Shown here: one piece after another, positions 9,720 through 18,868 of the stretch
How positions within the stretch are numbered: position 1 is the first letter of the stretch
Layout: every line of letters begins with the position of its first letter
Assembly: GCA_965224845.1 (NCBI GenBank)
Contig: CBDDAJ010000013.1
Span: 124,001-188,000, forward strand
Direction of reading: 5' to 3'
From: Wocania_A sp965224845
Lineage (GTDB): Bacteria > Bacteroidota > Bacteroidia > Flavobacteriales > Flavobacteriaceae
DNA: 64,000 nt
Made by a program: the position numbers and the translations under genes
Notes under the pieces: model-generated
Databases searched by the model: none
The model's input: only the letters and a program-made list of their open reading frames with translations
Told to the model about the DNA's origin: nothing

Positions 9720-10013
9720 ATGTCAGAAAAGCTTAAAATAAAGCTATCTATAGCTAATAGAGTATATCCTTTAACAATTGAAGCGAATCAGGAAGAAGGA
9801 TTGCGAAAAGCAGCTAAAAACATTGAGGCTATGATAAAGCAATTTGAACAGAGTTATTCTGTTAGAGATAAGCAAGATGTATTGGCCATGTGTGCGCTAC
9901 AGTTTGCCTCTCAAGTTGAACAGAAATCTATTGATAAAGCAAATGTAAACGAGCATGTAGAAGAAAAGCTTAAGGCTTTAAACGAGTTGTTACATTCGCA
10001 TTTGATCTCTTAA
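9720..10013 (+). CDS. zapA: Cell division protein ZapA
   Basis: The protein has 97 residues. The N-terminal part (KLKIKLSIANRVYPLTIEANQEEGLRKAAKNI) has the ZapA pattern of a short beta-hairpin followed by an LRKAA helix, and a C-terminal helix serves for dimerisation. ZapA binds FtsZ and cross-links protofilaments at the division site. The gene lies between a small coiled-coil gene and the 6S RNA/rny genes, the same zapA-then-6S order seen in enterobacteria, which supports the call. Confidence 0.85.
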   Translation: MSEKLKIKLSIANRVYPLTIEANQEEGLRKAAKNIEAMIKQFEQSYSVRDKQDVLAMCALQFASQVEQKSIDKANVNEHVEEKLKALNELLHSHLIS

Positions 10014-10042
10014 ACGTTCTTTAAAATAAACTAAAAGTTACT

Positions 10043-10204
10043 GCCTACATTAGTTATTTTTTTTGATAAACTCAACGTTAATTCTTTAAAAAGGGTGAGT
10101 TTAAGTTGTAAAAGCATGCTGCCTTTGTCGCAGACCCTTGATCAGCTTGTTAGCCCTAAACTTGTTTTTAAGGAGTTTATACAAAACTTTATACTGGTGT
10201 AGGC
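10043..10204 (+). ncRNA. ssrS: 6S RNA (6S-Flavo type)
   Basis: The 221-base gap between zapA and rny holds a long folded element. GCCTACA (10043-10049) pairs with TGTAGGC (10198-10204) and is followed by seven T (10205-10211), giving a closing stem with a terminator-like end. Inside it, ATAAACTC (10066-10073) pairs with GAGTTTAT (10173-10180), and AAGGGT (10091-10096) with ACCCTT (10134-10139). Long rod with internal loops, position after zapA, and size about 160-170 nt fit 6S RNA, which mimics an open promoter and binds RNA polymerase. Ends are estimated from the closing stem. Confidence 0.72.
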
Positions 10205-10234
10205 TTTTTTTATACATACTAACCAACAAACACA

Positions 10235-11812
10235 ATGGATAATAATTCAATAATATTAACAGTAGGAGGTTTGCTATTAGGGCTTATAATAGGCTTTATT
10301 ATAGCAAAAGTGCTTGAGAAGAATAAAGCATCCAAACTAATAAAGGATGCTAAAAGAAAAGCGTCTAGCATATTAAAAGAAGCAAATACAGAGGGAGAAT
10401 CTATTAAAAAAGATAAGATCCTTCAAGCCAAAGAAAGGTTTATAGAACTTAAATCTGAACACGAAAAAGTTATTTTGTCGAGGGATAAAAAAATCGCAGA
10501 GGCAGAAAAGCGTACACGCGATAAAGAATCTCAAATCTCTAACGAGCTTTCAAAAAATAAAAAACTTAATGATAGTGTTGAGAGCAAAGTTAAAGATTAC
10601 AATCATAGACTTGATGTTTTAGATAAGAAACAGGAGGAGTTAGATAGACTTCATAAAAGTCAGGTACAACAACTTGAAGTTATTTCTAGTTTATCTGCTG
10701 AGGAAGCGAAAGAACAACTTGTAGAGTCTTTGAAAGGAGAAGCTAAAAATGATGCCATGGCATTTATTCAAAGCGCTCTGGAAGAAGCAAAATTAACTGC
10801 TGAGCAAGATGCAAAAAAGATAATTATAAACACCATACAGCGTATTGGAACAGAAGAGGCTGTAGATAACTGTGTGTCTGTATTTAATATAGAATCAGAT
10901 GATGTTAAGGGACGAATTATTGGTCGTGAAGGACGTAATATCCGTGCTATTGAAGCAGCAACTGGTGTAGAAATTATTGTAGACGATACTCCAGAAGCTA
11001 TTATATTATCATGTTTTGATTCTGTACGTAGAGAGATTGCCAGATTATCATTACACAAGTTGGTTACTGATGGAAGAATTCATCCGGCAAGAATTGAAGA
11101 GGTTGTTAAGAAAACCAAAAAGCAAATAGAGCAGGAAATTATAGAAGTTGGTAAGCGAACGGTTATCGATTTAGGAATCCACAATTTACATCCAGAGCTT
11201 ATAAAAATGGTTGGTAGAATGAAGTACCGTTCCTCTTATGGGCAAAATCTTTTACAGCACTCGCGCGAAGTTGCAAAACTTTGTGGTGTTATGGCTGCCG
11301 AATTAGGATTAAATCCAAAATTAGCAAAACGTGCTGGATTACTACATGATATAGGAAAGGTTCCTGATGCTGAAGCAGATATGGAAACACCACACGCAAT
11401 ACTAGGTATGCAATGGGCAGAAAAATATAACGAGAAGGGCGATGTATGTAACGCTATTGGAGCACATCATGATGAAATTGAAATGAAATCGTTATTAGCA
11501 CCAATTATACAAGTATGTGATGCTATTTCTGGAGCACGACCTGGGGCACGTCGTCAGGTTTTAGATAGTTACATCCAACGTTTAAAAGATTTAGAAGATA
11601 TTGCATTTGGTTTTAATGGCGTTAAAAAGGCCTATGCTATCCAAGCGGGGAGAGAGTTACGCGTTATTGTAGAAAGTGAAAAAGTAGACGATCAAAAAGC
11701 TGCCGATTTATCGTTTAATATTTCTCAAAAAGTACAAACCGATATGACGTACCCAGGCCAGGTTAAAGTAACCGTAATTCGTGAAACCAGAGCCGTTAAT
11801 ATTGCTAAGTAG
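10235..11812 (+). CDS. rny: Ribonuclease Y
   Basis: The 525-residue protein has an N-terminal transmembrane helix (about 6-25), a long charged coiled coil (about 30-170), a KH RNA-binding domain around 220-250 with GRIIGREGRNIRAIE, and an HD phosphohydrolase domain with LLHDIGKVPDAE near residue 370. This is the complete RNase Y architecture, a membrane-anchored endoribonuclease that starts mRNA decay. The start is ATG 10235, just after the 6S RNA terminator run. Length is normal for the family. Confidence 0.95.
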   Translation: MDNNSIILTVGGLLLGLIIGFIIAKVLEKNKASKLIKDAKRKASSILKEANTEGESIKKDKILQAKERFIELKSEHEKVILSRDKKIAEAEKRTRDKESQISNELSKNKKLNDSVESKVKDYNHRLDVLDKKQEELDRLHKSQVQQLEVISSLSAEEAKEQLVESLKGEAKNDAMAFIQSALEEAKLTAEQDAKKIIINTIQRIGTEEAVDNCVSVFNIESDDVKGRIIGREGRNIRAIEAATGVEIIVDDTPEAIILSCFDSVRREIARLSLHKLVTDGRIHPARIEEVVKKTKKQIEQEIIEVGKRTVIDLGIHNLHPELIKMVGRMKYRSSYGQNLLQHSREVAKLCGVMAAELGLNPKLAKRAGLLHDIGKVPDAEADMETPHAILGMQWAEKYNEKGDVCNAIGAHHDEIEMKSLLAPIIQVCDAISGARPGARRQVLDSYIQRLKDLEDIAFGFNGVKKAYAIQAGRELRVIVESEKVDDQKAADLSFNISQKVQTDMTYPGQVKVTVIRETRAVNIAK

Positions 11813-11861
11813 TGGTTGTGTAGAAAGCTAAAAGTACTTTTTATTTTCTAACACCTAACAC

Positions 11862-12758
11862 CTACTTTCTTGGGTGATATTTTTCTACTACTTTAGTTAA
11901 ATGGCTTTTGTCTAAATGTACATAGATTTCTGTTGTTGTAATGCTTTCATGGCCCAGCATAAGTTGAATAGAACGTAAATCGGCATCATTTTGTAATAAA
12001 TGAGTGGCAAATGAATGCCTAAAGGTATGAGGAGAAATGCTTTTTTTTAATCCGATTTTTTCAGCAAGTTGCTTAATAATCGTAAAAATCATAGCTCTAG
12101 TTAGTTGCCTGCCTCGTCTGTTTAAAAACAGAGTGTCCTCAAAGCCTGCTTGAATATGAATATGATTTCGCACTTCTTTTCTATAGATATTTATATATTT
12201 TTGGGTTATAGGAACAATAGGAACAAAACGTTGCTTATTACCTTTACCGGTTACTTTTATAAAGCCCTCATCAAAAAACAAATCTGATAATTTAAGACTA
12301 ACTAATTCACTAACGCGTAAACCACACCCATATAGTGTTTCTAATATGGCTCTGTTACGCTCTCCTTGAGGCTTGCTTAAATCTATGGCAATGATGAGTT
12401 TATTGATCTCATCTTCAGTTAGCGTATCGGGTAATTTTCTTCCAATTTTTGGAGACTCGATGAGCTCCAGCGGGTTGGTTTCTCTATAATCTTCAAATAC
12501 TAAAAAATTAAAAAAGCTGCGTAAACCAGATATGAGACGCGACTGAGAACGCGCATTTACAAGTTTTGCGGTTTCATAAATAAATTGCTGCACAATTTCA
12601 GAAGTAATGGAAATAGGCGTTGTATTGATCTTATTTTTTTCTAAAAAAAGAATTAGTTTTTGGATATCAAGGGAGTAACTGTCTATCGAGTTTTGTGATA
12701 AACCGCGCTCTATTTTTAAGTACAATTGATAATCTTTAAGTGCGTGTTGCCATTTCAT
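11862..12758 (-). CDS. xerD: Tyrosine recombinase XerD
   Basis: The 298-residue protein has an N-terminal core-binding domain (about 1-90) and a catalytic domain with the full set of active residues: R148 (CGLRVSE), K172, H244 and R247 (HTFRHSF), H270 (LGHES) and Y279 (EIYVHLDKS). Size and the LGHESITTTEIYVH ending fit XerD/XerC, which resolve chromosome dimers at dif. The surrounding genes are housekeeping (rny, aroQ) and nothing suggests a mobile-element integrase. XerC versus XerD cannot be fully separated by eye. Confidence 0.88.
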   Translation of the reverse strand: MKWQHALKDYQLYLKIERGLSQNSIDSYSLDIQKLILFLEKNKINTTPISITSEIVQQFIYETAKLVNARSQSRLISGLRSFFNFLVFEDYRETNPLELIESPKIGRKLPDTLTEDEINKLIIAIDLSKPQGERNRAILETLYGCGLRVSELVSLKLSDLFFDEGFIKVTGKGNKQRFVPIVPITQKYINIYRKEVRNHIHIQAGFEDTLFLNRRGRQLTRAMIFTIIKQLAEKIGLKKSISPHTFRHSFATHLLQNDADLRSIQLMLGHESITTTEIYVHLDKSHLTKVVEKYHPRK

Positions 12759-12820
12759 TTATGTAAAAATAGGGTATTTTTCAGTATTTTTTTTATACCT
12801 TATTTTAGTATCTTTACTTT

Positions 12821-13237
12821 ATGAAAAAGCTAATTATTGTCAACGGTCCTAATCTTAATCTATTAGGCAAGCGTGAGCCTAATATTTATGGTAGTTTAAC
12901 ATTTACTGAATTTTTGGATAAGGTAAGAGTTAAATATTCTGATGTGGATATTGATTATTACCAATCGAATATAGAAGGAGAGATAATTGATAAGCTGCAT
13001 GATGTTGGTTTTGATTGTGATGGTATTATTTTAAATGCAGCTGCTTATACACATACTTCTGTTGGTATTGGCGATGCGGTAAAAGCTATAGAAACTCCTG
13101 TTGTAGAAGTTCATATTTCAAATACATTTAACAGAGAAGAGTTTAGGCATCAATCTTTTATATCACCTAATGCAAAAGGAGTTGTTCTAGGCTTTGGTTT
13201 GCAAAGTTATGAGCTGGCTATTCAGAGTTTTCTCTAG
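12821..13237 (+). CDS. aroQ: Type II 3-dehydroquinate dehydratase
   Basis: The 138-residue protein has the type II dehydroquinase marks: GPNLNLLGKREPNIYG at the N-terminus (with the reactive Tyr loop), NAAAYTHTS and EVHISNTFNREEFRHQS (active-site His and Arg lid). It catalyses dehydration of 3-dehydroquinate in the shikimate pathway in the cytoplasm. It is slightly shorter than typical forms (about 145). It is divergent from xerD with a 62-base gap; a TATCTTTA element at 12809-12816 could be its -7 box. Confidence 0.94.
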   Translation: MKKLIIVNGPNLNLLGKREPNIYGSLTFTEFLDKVRVKYSDVDIDYYQSNIEGEIIDKLHDVGFDCDGIILNAAAYTHTSVGIGDAVKAIETPVVEVHISNTFNREEFRHQSFISPNAKGVVLGFGLQSYELAIQSFL

Positions 13238-13282
13238 ATTTCTTGGAGCTTTAAAACGTAAACTTTAAATATATAATAAATA

Positions 13283-13310
13283 AAAAAGTTCCGAGAAATC
13301 GGAACTTTTT
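13283..13310. terminator. Bidirectional rho-independent terminator between aroQ and lpd
   Basis: AAAGTTCCGA-GAAA-TCGGAACTTT forms a 10-bp stem with a GNRA-type loop, flanked by A on the left and T on the right, so it can work for both convergent genes. Confidence 0.85.
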
Positions 13311-13342
13311 ATATCTAAAAATCTAAGTTGTCTAAACAAGTT

Positions 13343-14716
13343 TTATAAATGAATCACTTCATCGTAAGCATCAGCAACAGCTTCCATAACTGCTTCACTC
13401 ATGGTTGGGTGCGGATGTACAGCTTTTAAGACTTCATGCCCTGTGGTTTCTAGTTTACGCCCTAAAACGGCTTCAGCTATCATATCGGTTACACCAGCAC
13501 CAATCATATGGCACCCTAACCATTCCCCATATTTAGCATCAAAAATAACTTTTACAAAGCCATCTTTATTTCCTCCAGCACTAGCTTTACCAGATGCCGA
13601 AAATGGGAATTTTCCAACTTTTATATCTAAGCCTTTGTCTTTAGCTTGCTTTTCAGTTAAACCAACCGATGCGATTTCTGGAGTGCAATAGGTACAGCCA
13701 GGAATGTTCCCGTAATCTAAAGCTTCAACATGTTGTCCTGCAATTTTTTCTACACATAAAATGCCTTCAGCAGAAGCAACATGAGCTAGAGCTTGACCAG
13801 GAGTAACATCACCAATAGCGTAATACCCAGGGATATTGGTTTGGTAAAAATCATTTACAATAATTTTATCTCTGTCTACAACAATACCCACATCTTCTAA
13901 GCCAATATTTTCAATATTCGTTTTAATACCAACAGCACTTAGAATAACATCTGCCTCTAAAACCTCTTCCCCTTTTTTAGTTTTTACCGTTGCTTTTACG
14001 CCTTTACCAGAGGTGTCTACACTAGTAACCTCAGAAGAAGTCATTATTTTAATACCGCTCTTTTTAAATGAACGTTCTAATTGTTTAGACACATCTTCGT
14101 CTTCTACAGGAACAACATTTGGTAAATATTCTACAATAGTAACCTCTGTGCCCATAGCGTTATAAAAGTATGCAAACTCAACACCAATAGCACCAGAACC
14201 CACAACAATCATTTTTTTAGGTTGCTTGGTTAAGCTCATAGCTTCTCTGTATCCAATTACTTTTTTGCCGTCTTGAGGTAAACTTGGCAATTCACGAGAG
14301 CGAGCTCCAGTAGCTATAATAATATGATCTGCACTGTATTCTTTTCCATCTACATCAATCTTTTTTCCGGTCTTTAATTTGCCGAAACCTTCAATAACAT
14401 CAATTTTATTCTTTTTCATTAAAAACTTGATACCATTGCTCATACCTTCTGCTACACCGCGACTTCGTTTTACAACAGCATTAAAATCTTTGTCATATTC
14501 TTTAACAGATAATCCATAATCTTCTGCGTGCTTAAGATATTCAAATACTTGAGCAGATTTAAGTAAAGCTTTTGTGGGAATACATCCCCAGTTTAAGCAT
14601 ACGCCACCGAGACTTTCTTTTTCAACAATAGCAGTTTTAAAACCTAATTGAGAGGCTCTAATTGCAGTTACATAACCACCAGGACCACTTCCAAGAACAA
14701 TAATATCGTATTTCAT
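13343..14716 (-). CDS. lpdA: Dihydrolipoyl dehydrogenase (E3)
   Basis: The 457-residue flavoprotein has an FAD-binding GSGPGGY at 9-15, redox disulfide GGVCLNWGC (C40 and C45), an NAD-binding GSGAIGVEFA in the middle and the C-terminal His-Glu dyad in HPHPTMSE (about 434-441). It reoxidises lipoamide in 2-oxoacid dehydrogenase complexes and glycine cleavage. No E1/E2 genes are adjacent, which is common for a shared E3. All catalytic residues are present. Confidence 0.95.
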   Translation of the reverse strand: MKYDIIVLGSGPGGYVTAIRASQLGFKTAIVEKESLGGVCLNWGCIPTKALLKSAQVFEYLKHAEDYGLSVKEYDKDFNAVVKRSRGVAEGMSNGIKFLMKKNKIDVIEGFGKLKTGKKIDVDGKEYSADHIIIATGARSRELPSLPQDGKKVIGYREAMSLTKQPKKMIVVGSGAIGVEFAYFYNAMGTEVTIVEYLPNVVPVEDEDVSKQLERSFKKSGIKIMTSSEVTSVDTSGKGVKATVKTKKGEEVLEADVILSAVGIKTNIENIGLEDVGIVVDRDKIIVNDFYQTNIPGYYAIGDVTPGQALAHVASAEGILCVEKIAGQHVEALDYGNIPGCTYCTPEIASVGLTEKQAKDKGLDIKVGKFPFSASGKASAGGNKDGFVKVIFDAKYGEWLGCHMIGAGVTDMIAEAVLGRKLETTGHEVLKAVHPHPTMSEAVMEAVADAYDEVIHL

Positions 14717-14835
14717 CTGTAAATTTTAAGTCGTTTTTTGAAGGCACAAATTTACGAAATCGAAATTGAATAAAGAATTTAGAACCTTATAAATTTGCAT
14801 CTTTAGTAGTACCTTTGTCACGTAAGTATTATTTT

Positions 14836-16119
14836 ATGAATATACCCATTACAAGTTTTCCTAGAATTATTATTATTGGTGGTGGTTTTGCTGGTATTGC
14901 TTTGGCAAAAAAATTATCAAAGCAAGAAGTACAGGTGGTGTTGTTAGACAAAAATAACTACCACAATTTTCAACCTTTATTATATCAGGTTTCAACCGGA
15001 GGATTAGAACCAGATTCTATTGCTTATCCTATACGGAAGGTTCTGAAAGATTTTCCAAACTTTCATTTTAGATTAGCTAATGTTACAGAGATAGATACTA
15101 AATGCAATACCGTTATTACAGATATTGGTAACTTAAAATTTGATTATTTGGTAGTAGCGTCTGGTTCTAAAACGAATTATTTTGGCAATGCTGATGTTGA
15201 AAAATACAGTATGGCTATGAAAACCATACCACAATCTTTAAACTTAAGAAGCTTAATTCTTGAAAACTTTGAAGATGCATTATTAACCTCAGATCTTAAT
15301 GAACGTAATGCTTTAATGAATTTTGTAATTGTTGGTGGTGGACCAACCGGTGTAGAGTTAGCTGGTGCTTTAGCAGAAATTAAAAAAGGCATTCTACCTA
15401 AAGATTACCCCGATTTAGATACACGTTCGGTACAAATAAATGTAATTCAATCTAGCGATTGTATTCTAAAAGGGATGAGTGCAAAAGCCTCACAAAGAGC
15501 TGAAGACTTTTTAGAAAAACTAGGAGTTCATGTTTGGAAAAATATAAGGGTTACTAATTATGATGGAAAAACGGTAACGACAAATACCGATTTAACTTTT
15601 CAAGCTGCAACAGTTATTTGGGCTGCTGGTGTAAAAGGCGCAATTATAAAAGGATTGGATGCAGAAGCATTTGTAACCAGAGGAAAACGACTTTTAGTAA
15701 ATGAATATAACCAGGTAAAAGGGTATACTCATATTTTTGCCATTGGCGATATAGCATGCATAGAAAATGAAGATTTTCCTAAAGGATTGCCAATGATGGC
15801 ACAACCCGCTATTCAACAAGGGAAACAGTTAGGCAACAATATGTTATTATTAATTGAAGGAAAACCTATGAAGCCGTTCGTTTACAAGGATAAGGGAGCC
15901 ATGGCAACAATAGGAAGAAATAAAGCAGTGGTAGATTTGCCTAAATTTAAATTTCAAGGTGCTTTTGCATGGTATGTTTGGATGTTTGTGCATCTATTTT
16001 TTCTTATAGGATTTAGGAACAGAATGGTTGTTTTTATAAATTGGGTGTATAATTATGTACGCTTTGATAGAGAAGCCCGCTTAATTATCAGGCCTTTTAA
16101 GAAAAAACGCGAAATATAA
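14836..16119 (+). CDS. ndh: Type II NADH:quinone oxidoreductase (NDH-2)
   Basis: The 427-residue protein has an N-terminal FAD fold (IIIIGGGFAGIALAKKL), a second Rossmann motif (FVIVGGGPTGVELAGAL), GDIA near the FAD ribityl site (AIGDIACIE) and a hydrophobic C-terminal helix pair (WYVWMFVHLFFLIGFRNRMVVF) for membrane attachment. It passes electrons from NADH to quinone without pumping protons. I chose ATG 14836; the in-frame TTG at 14815 lies inside a TACCTTTG element (14810-14817) that looks like the -7 box of this gene's promoter, so it should be untranslated. Confidence 0.92.
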   Translation: MNIPITSFPRIIIIGGGFAGIALAKKLSKQEVQVVLLDKNNYHNFQPLLYQVSTGGLEPDSIAYPIRKVLKDFPNFHFRLANVTEIDTKCNTVITDIGNLKFDYLVVASGSKTNYFGNADVEKYSMAMKTIPQSLNLRSLILENFEDALLTSDLNERNALMNFVIVGGGPTGVELAGALAEIKKGILPKDYPDLDTRSVQINVIQSSDCILKGMSAKASQRAEDFLEKLGVHVWKNIRVTNYDGKTVTTNTDLTFQAATVIWAAGVKGAIIKGLDAEAFVTRGKRLLVNEYNQVKGYTHIFAIGDIACIENEDFPKGLPMMAQPAIQQGKQLGNNMLLLIEGKPMKPFVYKDKGAMATIGRNKAVVDLPKFKFQGAFAWYVWMFVHLFFLIGFRNRMVVFINWVYNYVRFDREARLIIRPFKKKREI

Positions 16120-16159
16120 TTTATATTTAGCTAAAAGTTTAATTATAAAATGAAATACG

Positions 16160-17470
16160 GTGAGTAAGCTTATCAAATTAATAGTAGTTCTACTTGTAGT
16201 TGTCGTGTTTTCTTGTAGCTCGAAAAGTAATAATAAACCTAATATCATACTTATTATGGCAGATGATATGGGATATGAATGTTTAAGCACTTATGGAAGT
16301 ACATCGTATGATACACCTGTTTTAGATCGTTTAGCTGCTACTGGAATAAAGTTTGATAACTGTGTTTCACAGCCGCTTTGCACACCTTCGAGAGTAAAAA
16401 TAATGACAGGTTTATACAATTACAGAAATTATGATTATTTCGGGCATTTAAAAACAAGCGCATACACTTTTGGCAATTTAATGCAAGATGCTGGTTATGA
16501 AACATGTATTGCAGGGAAATGGCAATTGAATGGACTTGCTTATAAAGATGAAATTAAAGATTGGAATGATAACAAAAAACCTAACATATTGGGGTTTGAT
16601 GAGTATTGTTTGTGGCAATTAACTCATGAACGTAAAGATGGCGGGCGTTTTGCAAATCCTTTAATCGAACAAAATGGTAAATTATTAGAAAGAAATGAAG
16701 ATGCTTACGGACCAGATATTTTTTCAGACTATATAGTCGACTTTATGGAACGTAAAAAGAATAAGCCTTTTTTTGTTTACTATCCAATGGTACTGGTTCA
16801 TGACCCATTTGTGCCTACTCCAGATTCTGAAGACTGGAAAAATAAAGAAAAAAGATATAAAAGTGATACTATTTATTTTAAGGATATGGTAGCCTATACA
16901 GATAAAATTGTAGGCAAGATTACTAATAAGTTAAAAGCGTTAAAAATAGAAGATAACACCATTGTTATTTTTGTTGCTGATAATGGTACACATTATAGTA
17001 TTCACACAAAAACAAAGGAAAGAACTATTCAGGGGGCTAAAGGGAATACCACAGATGGGGGTACGCATGTTCCGTTAATTGTTTCATGGCCTAATACTAT
17101 AAAGAAGGGAAGTGTGCATAATGAATTAATTGAATTCAGTGATTTTTTTTCTACCTTATCTGATATTACCAATCAAGATGTAAAACATGATGGTAAAAGC
17201 TTTTATTCATTATTAAAAGGAGACACTTTTAAGCCAAGAACATCGGCTTTTGTACATTATGATCCTAAGTGGGGCAAACGAGTAAATAGGTATAGAAACC
17301 AATTTGTACGAATATTAAATTACAAATTATACCAGGATGGTAAGTTTTATAATTTGGATGAAGACATCCTGGAAGTGCATCCTTTGTTTACCGATTCGCT
17401 CTCAAAAAAAGAAAAAGAGATTAAACGGTTTTTAGAAAATGAATTAAAGGAGCACCCTGAGTTTAAATAA
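16160..17470 (+). CDS. Family S1 sulfatase, lipoprotein, short form
   Basis: The 436-residue protein starts at GTG 16160, since a TGA stands in frame at 16151 and no ATG is available before the signal peptide. Lipobox VFSC (C19) places it outside the cytoplasm. MADDMG near residue 34 and CTPSR with the formylglycine Cys at 74 are the S1 sulfatase marks, with VADNGTHYS and TDGGTHVP later. It is shorter than the sulfatase at 2899 and not closely similar. It stands alone behind ndh, with no glycosidase or transporter nearby, so the substrate is unknown. Confidence 0.87.
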   Translation: MSKLIKLIVVLLVVVVFSCSSKSNNKPNIILIMADDMGYECLSTYGSTSYDTPVLDRLAATGIKFDNCVSQPLCTPSRVKIMTGLYNYRNYDYFGHLKTSAYTFGNLMQDAGYETCIAGKWQLNGLAYKDEIKDWNDNKKPNILGFDEYCLWQLTHERKDGGRFANPLIEQNGKLLERNEDAYGPDIFSDYIVDFMERKKNKPFFVYYPMVLVHDPFVPTPDSEDWKNKEKRYKSDTIYFKDMVAYTDKIVGKITNKLKALKIEDNTIVIFVADNGTHYSIHTKTKERTIQGAKGNTTDGGTHVPLIVSWPNTIKKGSVHNELIEFSDFFSTLSDITNQDVKHDGKSFYSLLKGDTFKPRTSAFVHYDPKWGKRVNRYRNQFVRILNYKLYQDGKFYNLDEDILEVHPLFTDSLSKKEKEIKRFLENELKEHPEFK

Positions 17471-17502
17471 AGAACAATATGTAACGCAAAAGTGATTGTT
17501 CT
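17471..17502. terminator. Convergent stem-loop after the sulfatase gene
   Basis: AGAACAAT (17471-17478) pairs with ATTGTTCT (17495-17502) and is followed by ATTTTAT. It lies in the 35 bases between the two convergent stops and could end both transcripts; the U-run is imperfect. Confidence 0.45.
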
Positions 17503-17505
17503 ATT

Positions 17506-18060
17506 TTATAAGTCATCAGTAAAATGACGTACCCCTTTTTCTTTAGCAAATTTTTCCTGGTTATATTTTGAGGAATCGCCCTTAGGAATAGATAAAGATT
17601 GCCATTGGTCGCCTTTAATAAGTTTAGCTAAAAATACCATTTGCCCAATGTGATATGCGTAATGCGCTAACTGCCTATTAATAGCTTCGGTAACTGTATG
17701 GCCTTGATTTCTAATATATACAATATGCTCTAAATCGTCATTTTGTAAGGGTTTAATAGCATTGAATAAGCATAGCCAGCCATTTTCCCAGGCAGCCATT
17801 AATTCTTCATTGCTATTAAAATCGTCAATAAATTCACTATCACGATGCCTCCAGGCTTTTTCACCATCTTCAGCTAAGAAATTTGTCCACCTGCTAAGCA
17901 TATTACCGGCAATATGTTTTACAATTATTGCAATACTGTTTGAATCCTTATGACTTTGCCATTGTGCCTCTTCAAACACAAGTTGGTTTAAAGTTTTATC
18001 GCCTAGGTTTTTATAGTATTCAAACTGTTTGATAATACTAGATAAATATGATTTTTTCAT
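17506..18060 (-). CDS. DUF1572 / DinB-like protein
   Basis: The 184-residue helical protein has histidines in the pattern of the DinB four-helix fold: IVKHIAGNMLSRW near residue 48, and RQLAHYAYHIGQMVFLAKL near 130, which together could bind one metal. DUF1572 members are of unknown or putative thiol-transferase-like function. The start is set at ATG 18060; a TTG three codons upstream is the only other choice. It follows msrB on the same strand after 179 bases. Confidence 0.78.
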   Translation of the reverse strand: MKKSYLSSIIKQFEYYKNLGDKTLNQLVFEEAQWQSHKDSNSIAIIVKHIAGNMLSRWTNFLAEDGEKAWRHRDSEFIDDFNSNEELMAAWENGWLCLFNAIKPLQNDDLEHIVYIRNQGHTVTEAINRQLAHYAYHIGQMVFLAKLIKGDQWQSLSIPKGDSSKYNQEKFAKEKGVRHFTDDL

Positions 18061-18239
18061 CTGTTTCAAGTTTTACAACCCATTGATAATCAATATCTAA
18101 TTGTATCGGTTGGTGTGGGTCTCATTGGCTTAATGCCCATTACGGACTTTCATGTTGTAAAAGTAAATGAGTAGAAAGGAATTACCAAAAAGGGTAATGT
18201 CTTTCGATAAGCGGTATTACCAGACCAGTGATCTAAAAT

Positions 18240-18731
18240 TTATTTTTTTTCAACAAACTTTAATGCTACACCGTTTATACAATGCCTTTTTCCGGTAGTG
18301 TTTTTGGGACCATCGTTAAAAACGTGCCCTAAATGACCGCCACAAGTGGCGCAGTGCTCTTCGGTTCTGGCATAGCCCAGATCGTAATCGGTAGAAAAAG
18401 CAACATGGCCTTTAATTTCTCTATCAAAACTTGGCCAACCTGTACCAGAATCAAACTTATGGTCACTTTTAAATAGAGGCGTATCGCAGGCGGCGCAATG
18501 ATAGGTGCCCTTAGAGTAGTTTTTATTTAGCGGACTAGTAAATGGGCGTTCGGTGCCTGCTTTTCGTAAAACATAAAATTGCTTTTCAGATAATAAAGCC
18601 TTCCATTCACTTTCAGTCTTAGTAATTTTAAATGATTCTTTCTTTTGTTTTTGTTTCTTTTGCGCATTTCCATTGCAATTAAATAGTAGCATTGCAAAGC
18701 TAAAAAGTACTATCTTTTTTAATACATTCAT
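18240..18731 (-). CDS. msrB: Peptide-methionine (R)-S-oxide reductase MsrB, lipoprotein form
   Basis: The 163-residue protein starts at ATG 18731, which gives a lipoprotein signal (MNVLKKIVLFSFAMLLFNC); the frame is open further upstream but the extension is not signal-like. MsrB marks are CAACDTPLF and CATCGGHLGHVF (two CxxC zinc pairs), SGTGWPSF, and the catalytic Cys in RHCINGVALKF. It repairs methionine R-sulfoxide in envelope proteins. An extracytoplasmic lipid-anchored MsrB implies a periplasmic electron donor not found in this window. Confidence 0.92.
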   Translation of the reverse strand: MNVLKKIVLFSFAMLLFNCNGNAQKKQKQKKESFKITKTESEWKALLSEKQFYVLRKAGTERPFTSPLNKNYSKGTYHCAACDTPLFKSDHKFDSGTGWPSFDREIKGHVAFSTDYDLGYARTEEHCATCGGHLGHVFNDGPKNTTGKRHCINGVALKFVEKK

Positions 18732-18868
18732 TTTATAAGCAAATTTTATGTTATCAATTCCGGTGTGCTGCAAAGCATTTAAGGTTTGGTCGAGTTTTAT
18801 TAAAAAACTTAACATTATACTTTAGTGAGGATTAATTCTGTCTTTTCTTTTTGCTGTTTACTATTAAT

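Noticed and set aside
11813..11861. Terminator between rny and xerD (AAAAGTACTTTT palindrome)
   Set aside because: The stem is AT-only and short; it is not convincing.
14815..14838. TTG start for ndh
   Set aside because: The TTG is inside a -7-like TACCTTTG box; the ATG at 14836 is better.
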